This document shows, in pieces, positions 5,936 to 9,396 of a stretch of 9,396 nt of DNA. This DNA is from Bacteroidota bacterium. Lineage in GTDB: Bacteria; Bacteroidota; Ignavibacteria; Ignavibacteriales; Ignavibacteriaceae. Position 1 is the stretch's first letter; each line of letters begins with the position of its first letter. Under the pieces are notes generated by a model that made no database searches, was not told the origin of the DNA, and saw nothing but the letters and a program-made list of their open reading frames with translations. The translations under genes and the position numbers were made by a program. Where the stretch lies: assembly GCA_021796135.1 (NCBI GenBank), contig JAJYOQ010000136.1:1-9396 (forward strand). The letters are read 5' to 3'.

Positions 5936-7180
5936 ATGAGTTATCGCTTCGTAAAAATTACAACTTTCTATCGAGATTATTTGTCATATTTTTATGCAAA
6001 TAATAAGGATGTTATTAATCTTTCTTACGATGAACAGTATAAGAAAATAATGTATGATTCATTCGGTTGGGCAGATTTTTTCCAGACTAATTTATCTCAA
6101 TTAGGTGTCGATGCATACGAGATAATTTATAATGCAACATCTTTGCAAAATGCATGGGCAAACGAACATTCTATCGATCTTGATGGGAAAGAACTGCTGA
6201 TCGAACAGCTTAAAGCAATTAAACCGGATGTTGTTTTTTTCCAGGATAGTAATAACTTTAATGGAGCATGGATAGATTTTTTACGTACTAAAGTTCCCTC
6301 GATAAAAAATGTCATTGGGTGGTGTTGCAATCCCTTTACGCAGGATCAGCTTATGCTCTATAAAAATTTTGATTATATGATTACATGTTCGCAATTATTT
6401 GCAAATCAATTTAAAAATTACGGATTGAAGGCATATATTCTACCGCATGCATTTGAAAAATCTATTCTTGAAAAAATAAATTTTGGCGGATCAGAGCCCC
6501 ATTCTGATGTTTTATTTATCGGCTCTTTAATTGCCAGCGATGATTTTCATAACTTTAGAACAAAAATTATTGAAAGTCTGTTGGATTCCGGAATCAATTT
6601 AGAACTTTATTCTAAAATTTTAATAGACAATCCCCTGTTGTTGTTTCTTAAACAAAGTTCATTTCTTTTTTCTAAAATTTTAATAAAAACTGGATTTCAA
6701 AATTACGTAATGAATAACAAAACACTTAGAAAGGTTGCATTGTTAAATGAATTGCCCCGTAATCCAAAGTATTCTGTGAAACTAAAAGCTATTGCAAAAG
6801 AACCAATTTATGGTTTGGAAATGTTTAGTCAGATATCTAATTCAAAGATGACGCTTAATATTCACGGCGGTGTTGCAGGAGATTTTGCTGCCAATATGCG
6901 GTTGTTTGAAGTAACCGGCGTTGGTTCATGCCTTATTACAGATTGGAAAAAAAATCTAAATGAGTTATTTGAGATAGATAATGAGGTTGTTGCATTTAGG
7001 ACTATCGATGAATGCATTGAAAAAGTAAATTGGTTATTAGAAAATCCAACTGAAAGGGAAAAAATTGCAAGAGCTGGACAGCAGCGGGTTTTGAAAGATC
7101 ATAATTTTGCTATCAGGGCCCAGAAATTAGATGAAATTATTCTCGCGGAAATGTATCATAAAAATAAGCAATTAACGTGA
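5936..7180 (+). CDS. CgeB-like glycosyltransferase (GT-B fold, Glyco_trans_1_2-type C-terminus)
   Basis: Putative cytosolic glycosyltransferase of 414 residues; donor and acceptor unknown. The N-terminal half alternates strand/helix with KPDVVFFQD at 96-104, IGWCCNPF at 127-134, FDYMITCSQLFANQFKNYG at 145-163, and a DVLFIGSL strand at 191-198 opening the second Rossmann domain. The C-terminal block from about 300 to 405 is the most diagnostic: NIHGGVAGDFAANMRLFEVTG, then GSCLITDWKKNLNELF, then AFRTIDECIEKVNWLLENPTEREKIA and a closing helix, as in CgeB/DUF3880-type transferases. The ATG at 5936 follows a 49-base gap with a purine-rich AAAGAA just upstream. The stop lies next to the remains of a MetW-like gene, whose residual frame overlaps the last few codons here. 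The C-terminus still looks complete for the family. Confidence 0.82.
   Translation: MSYRFVKITTFYRDYLSYFYANNKDVINLSYDEQYKKIMYDSFGWADFFQTNLSQLGVDAYEIIYNATSLQNAWANEHSIDLDGKELLIEQLKAIKPDVVFFQDSNNFNGAWIDFLRTKVPSIKNVIGWCCNPFTQDQLMLYKNFDYMITCSQLFANQFKNYGLKAYILPHAFEKSILEKINFGGSEPHSDVLFIGSLIASDDFHNFRTKIIESLLDSGINLELYSKILIDNPLLLFLKQSSFLFSKILIKTGFQNYVMNNKTLRKVALLNELPRNPKYSVKLKAIAKEPIYGLEMFSQISNSKMTLNIHGGVAGDFAANMRLFEVTGVGSCLITDWKKNLNELFEIDNEVVAFRTIDECIEKVNWLLENPTEREKIARAGQQRVLKDHNFAIRAQKLDEIILAEMYHKNKQLT
6610..6685 (+). repeat. Two 16-base direct copies, 60 bases apart, inside the CgeB-like gene
   Basis: TTCTAAAATTTTAATA occurs at 6610-6625 and again at 6670-6685, in the same codon phase, so each copy encodes Ser-Lys-Ile-Leu-Ile 20 residues apart (about residues 226-230 and 246-250). 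The sequence between copies is not duplicated. It may be a coincidence of AT-rich coding, or a trace of an old 60-base duplication that has diverged. Confidence 0.3.
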
Positions 7181-7595
7181 CCAATTTTGTGAAAGAAACA
7201 ATTAGTGATAATATGTTGGATAACGCTATTTGTAACGGTACAATTCAAATAGTAATATAACCTGAAGTATTACTCAAAAAATGAAAAGAATATTTGGTTA
7301 TCAAATTGTTTCATTCCCAAATTTCAGATTTTATAAGACCCGATTGGATGTGTTGCTTAAAGGAAGAATGCCCAGACCGATGTTATTCGGATATGAATGG
7401 TATAATACAGGTCATATTCATCAGCTTTCGATTTCTGATTTTGAAGCCTTGGTAAATGAAACCGGTGAATTGAAAATAATTGAGAGAAAATTCCTAAAAT
7501 TAAATAATAGGATTAAAAATTTTCTTATGTATTTATTCCCAAACTTGTTTCAGCAGATTTCAATTTTTTTACTGGCTAAAGAAAATGTTAAATAG
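7168..7595 (+). pseudogene. MetW-like SAM methyltransferase remnant: 5' truncated, internal stop and frameshift
   Basis: Bases 7281-7595 are open for 104 residues and match the C-terminal half of MetW-family methyltransferases: IVSFPNFRFYKTRLDVLLKG, GRMPRP, YEWYNTGHIHQLSISDFEAL, and a PNLFQQISIFLLAK end. The preceding family segment is readable just upstream but broken. In the frame starting at 7168, SDNMLDNAICNGTIQIVI is followed by a TAA at 7258-7260, then PEVLLKK, then TGA. Adding one A to the six-A run at 7276-7281 joins PEVLLKK to MKRIFGYQIVSFPNF, which lines up without gaps with the MetW pattern (F-D-x-V-V-x-x-Q-x-L-Q-x-V-x-x-P-x-x-x-L-x-E-M-L-R-V-G). The SAM-binding N-terminus, about 80 residues, is missing altogether, so the 104-residue product could not be an active methyltransferase. 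The last 11 bases overlap the next gene, so translation of the fragment may still help couple the gene behind it. Confidence 0.8.
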
Positions 7596-8310
7596 ACTGA
7601 AAACAATAATAATCAGGGAACAGTTTGAACCGGGTATTCTGGGATTGTTTACTAACCCATTTTATATCGCTCGCAAAGGATTGCTTGAACACATAAGAAG
7701 CCTGGCGCCGAATATCACTGGTAAAACTCTTGATGTAGGATGCGGCACTAAACCATATGAAAAGTATTTTAATCACAGTCAGTATATAGGATTAGAAGTT
7801 AATACTGGAATAGATTCAGAAAAAAAACGCGCAGACTTTTATTACGACGGTAAAAAATTCCCGTTTGAAGATGATGAGTTTGATTCTGTAGTAACAAATC
7901 AAGTGCTCGAACATGTATTCACTCCTGATCTTTTTCTGTCAGAAATAAACCGGGTTCTTAAAATCAGTGGAAATCTTTTGTTAACAGTTCCTTTTGTTTG
8001 GGATGAACATGAACAGCCTTTCGACTTTGCACGCTATTCCTCTTTTGGTGCAAAGTCGCTCTTTGAGAAAAATGGCTTTGAGATTATAGAACATAGAAAA
8101 AGCTTGAACGATTTCAGGGTAATAATTCAGCTTATAAATGCATACTTGTATAAAACAAGCTTAAAGAGAAGGCCGGTAAAACTGTTGGTTAATCTTTTTT
8201 TAATTGCCCCTGTCACAATACTAGGTATATTTATTTCAAAAATTCTACCAAAGAACAATGACCTTTATTTAGACAATATAATTTTTGCAAAAAAGAAAAA
8301 TGACATATAA
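7585..8310 (+). CDS. Class I SAM-dependent methyltransferase (Methyltransf_11-like)
   Basis: Putative cytosolic methyltransferase of 241 residues, probably modifying a sugar or glycan intermediate of this locus; the acceptor is not readable. Motif I is TLDVGCGTKPYEKYF at 48-62, the acidic end of beta-2 is YIGLEV at 67-72, motif II/post-I is FPFEDDEFDSVVTNQVLEHV at 92-111, and motif III is EINRVLKISGNLLLTVPFVW at 120-139. The HEQPFDFARYSSFGAKSLFEKNGF block at 142-164 is common in polysaccharide-locus methyltransferases. A hydrophobic stretch at about 199-219 near the C-terminus may associate with the membrane. The ATG at 7585 overlaps the MetW remnant by 11 bases, and the stop overlaps the next start by 11 bases, so translation is probably coupled on both sides. 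It may have taken over from, or worked beside, the decayed methyltransferase. Confidence 0.85.
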   Translation: MLNRLKTIIIREQFEPGILGLFTNPFYIARKGLLEHIRSLAPNITGKTLDVGCGTKPYEKYFNHSQYIGLEVNTGIDSEKKRADFYYDGKKFPFEDDEFDSVVTNQVLEHVFTPDLFLSEINRVLKISGNLLLTVPFVWDEHEQPFDFARYSSFGAKSLFEKNGFEIIEHRKSLNDFRVIIQLINAYLYKTSLKRRPVKLLVNLFLIAPVTILGIFISKILPKNNDLYLDNIIFAKKKNDI

Positions 8311-9289
8311 TTTCTGTACTTTATTCGATACCAATTATTTGACACGCGGACTTGCATTGTACCATTCTTTGGATGCACATTGTAACGATTTTCATCTTTA
8401 CATTTTTGCCTTCAATGAAAAATGCTATGATATATTAAAGGACCTAAACCTTCCTAAAGTTACCCTAATATCCTTAGTTGAATTTGAAGACGAAGAGTTA
8501 TTAAAAGTAAAACCTTCGCGCTCCATTGCTGAATACTGCTGGACAAGTACTTCTTCAACTATTTTATATGTCTTAGAAAAATATAAAGTTGATAGCTGCA
8601 CTTATATTGATGCGGATATGTTTTTCTATTCAACCCCTAAACCAATTTTCGATGAGCTTGGAGACAAATCAATTTTAATCACCGAACACCGGTACTCGCC
8701 ACAGTATAATAAAGATTTGAAAGCCGGTAAATATTGTGTTCAGTTTATAACTTTCAAAAATGATGACCGGGGTTTAAAAGCTTTACGCTGGTGGAGGGAA
8801 AGATGTTTGGAATGGTGCTATGCAAAATATGAAGACGGCAAGTTTGGGGACCAGCTCTATTTGAATGATTGGACAGAAAGGTTTGAGGGAGTCCATGTCC
8901 TTAGGCATTTAGGAGGGGGACTGGCAGCATGGAATATTCAACAATATGATTTTGTCCAAGAAAATAATAATATAACCGGTATTGAAAAAACTACCGGCAA
9001 TAAGTTTGATGTTATCTTTTACCATTTCCATTATTTAAGATTCTTTAAAAACGGAGAAATAGAATTGGGCAGAAGAACTCTTTCGCAAATAGTTTCCGAT
9101 ATTTTTTATAAACCGTATATTAAATATCTTGAAACACTGAAAGAAAAAGTTTTATCAATTGATAATACATTTGACCCTCACGGTGCAGTAAATAAACCTA
9201 ATAGCTGGAAAACTCCCATTTTGTATGTTTATAGAAATTTTAATGGTGTTTATAATATCTTTGATAAGAAAAAATTCTTAGGTTCTTAA
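8300..9289 (+). CDS. Putative glycosyltransferase with GT-A fold and DAD metal/nucleotide-sugar motif
   Basis: Putative glycosyltransferase of 329 residues from the ATG at 8300. The frame is also open to a TTG at 8285, but the ATG gives a standard start, MTYNFCTLFDTNYLTRGLAL, leading straight into the first nucleotide-binding strand, and overlaps the previous gene by the same 11 bases seen one gene earlier. The likely DxD motif is D104-A-D106 in CTYIDADMFFYSTPKPIF, as in GT8-like nucleotide-sugar transferases. Further features are ITEHRYSP, FITFKND, a Trp/Arg-rich WWRERCLEWCYAKYEDGKFG segment followed by DQLYLNDW, HLGGGLAAWN and FYHFHYLRFF, which match a set of about 330-residue transferases often found in O-antigen loci. 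Metal-dependent transfer is family knowledge, and the sugar is unknown. Its TAA is followed directly by the ATG of the next gene. Confidence 0.8.
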   Translation: MTYNFCTLFDTNYLTRGLALYHSLDAHCNDFHLYIFAFNEKCYDILKDLNLPKVTLISLVEFEDEELLKVKPSRSIAEYCWTSTSSTILYVLEKYKVDSCTYIDADMFFYSTPKPIFDELGDKSILITEHRYSPQYNKDLKAGKYCVQFITFKNDDRGLKALRWWRERCLEWCYAKYEDGKFGDQLYLNDWTERFEGVHVLRHLGGGLAAWNIQQYDFVQENNNITGIEKTTGNKFDVIFYHFHYLRFFKNGEIELGRRTLSQIVSDIFYKPYIKYLETLKEKVLSIDNTFDPHGAVNKPNSWKTPILYVYRNFNGVYNIFDKKKFLGS

Positions 9290-9396
9290 ATGGCATATAT
9301 AATTAATTTAACTACACTCTCTGATAAACGCGGAAATCTTACTGTCATCGAAAACCAAATTCCGTTTAAAGTAAATAATGGAAATGGTAAAAGATA
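9290..9396 (+). CDS. Probable WxcM/FdtA-like sugar 3,4-ketoisomerase (cupin), 3'-partial
   Basis: Only the first 35 codons are present. The ATG at 9290 follows the previous stop with no gap. The segment LTTLSDKRGNLTVIENQIPF has the opening pattern of dTDP-4-keto-6-deoxy-hexose 3,4-ketoisomerases of the FdtA/QdtA/WxcM group, in which D-x-R-G-x-L-x-x-I-E is followed by IPF and then K-R-V-Y. Those enzymes make dTDP-3-keto-6-deoxy sugars that are aminated to Fuc3N or Qui3N. Between IPF and the expected KR(V)Y there is a short NNGNG stretch that I do not recognise from typical members, so this may be a divergent branch or a related cupin. The metal-free cupin barrel and catalytic histidines lie beyond the window, so the assignment rests on the N-terminus and context. 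Confidence 0.58.
   Translation, partial: MAYIINLTTLSDKRGNLTVIENQIPFKVNNGNGKR

Noticed and set aside
6127..6330. Antisense open frame within the CgeB-like gene
   Set aside because: Short, with no motif and no promoter, opposite a conserved gene.
7588..7776. Antisense open frame within the methyltransferase gene
   Set aside because: Covers the methyltransferase N-terminus and SAM motif on the other strand; no independent support.
8285..8299. TTG at 8285 as the start of the last complete glycosyltransferase
   Set aside because: The ATG at 8300 gives a family-typical N-terminus and an 11-base overlap like that of the preceding pair; the five extra residues add nothing recognisable.
9380..9396. 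Adapter sequence at the 3' edge of the window
   Set aside because: An adapter there would read as the reverse complement (AGATCGGAA...). The window ends in AAAAGATA and stays in frame with the cupin-like gene, so there is no support.
1..9396. CRISPR array, tRNA, rRNA, insertion sequence or phage defence system
   Set aside because: I saw no regularly spaced repeats, cloverleaf-like sequence, transposase motifs or defence-type domains. The content is an ordinary, partly decayed polysaccharide locus.

Overview
This window is a stretch of a surface-polysaccharide (O-antigen, capsule or exopolysaccharide) biosynthesis locus from an AT-rich bacterium. It contains a Wzx-type flippase, three glycosyltransferases, nucleotide-sugar enzymes and methyltransferases, nearly all on the + strand and closely packed. 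UDP-GlcNAc3NAcA-type enzymes beside a Wzx flippase point to a Gram-negative host. Strong AT richness and mostly weak or absent Shine-Dalgarno sequences would suit the Bacteroidota/Ignavibacteria side of the tree, but this is only an impression from composition and translation signals, not a placement.

Layout. Bases 1-1526 hold a 5'-truncated WlbA/WbpB-type UDP-GlcNAcA 3-dehydrogenase followed 1 nt later by a WlbB/WbpD-type N-acetyltransferase, two steps of the route to UDP-2,3-diacetamido-2,3-dideoxy-glucuronic acid. The aminotransferase that normally acts between them is not in the window. Bases 1527-3381 break the pattern: a lone GT4 glycosyltransferase on the - strand, with a gene-poor stretch on its 3' side that seems to contain a decayed reading frame and a putative promoter/operator region on its 5' side. 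From 3382 onwards the + strand resumes: a GDP-mannose 4,6-dehydratase, a Wzx-like flippase, a CgeB-like glycosyltransferase, a broken MetW-like methyltransferase, an intact SAM methyltransferase, a GT-A-type glycosyltransferase with a DAD motif, and the first 35 codons of a probable WxcM/FdtA-type sugar 3,4-ketoisomerase running off the end.

How they work together. The dehydrogenase/acetyltransferase pair (UDP-linked), the dehydratase (GDP-linked) and the final cupin (probably dTDP-linked) would supply unusual sugars. The glycosyltransferases would assemble them on a lipid carrier, the methyltransferase may decorate the chain, and the flippase would export the unit. Initiating transferase, polymerase and ligase are not seen here.

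I found no undescribed system. The most useful observations are evidence of damage or artefact: (i) the first nine bases match the 3' end of the common Illumina adapter and replace the conserved Rossmann glycine motif of the first gene; (ii) the MetW-like gene at about 7168-7595 is a pseudogene with a lost N-terminus, an in-frame stop and a poly-A frameshift; (iii) a probable second decayed reading frame lies on the - strand at about 1589-1899.
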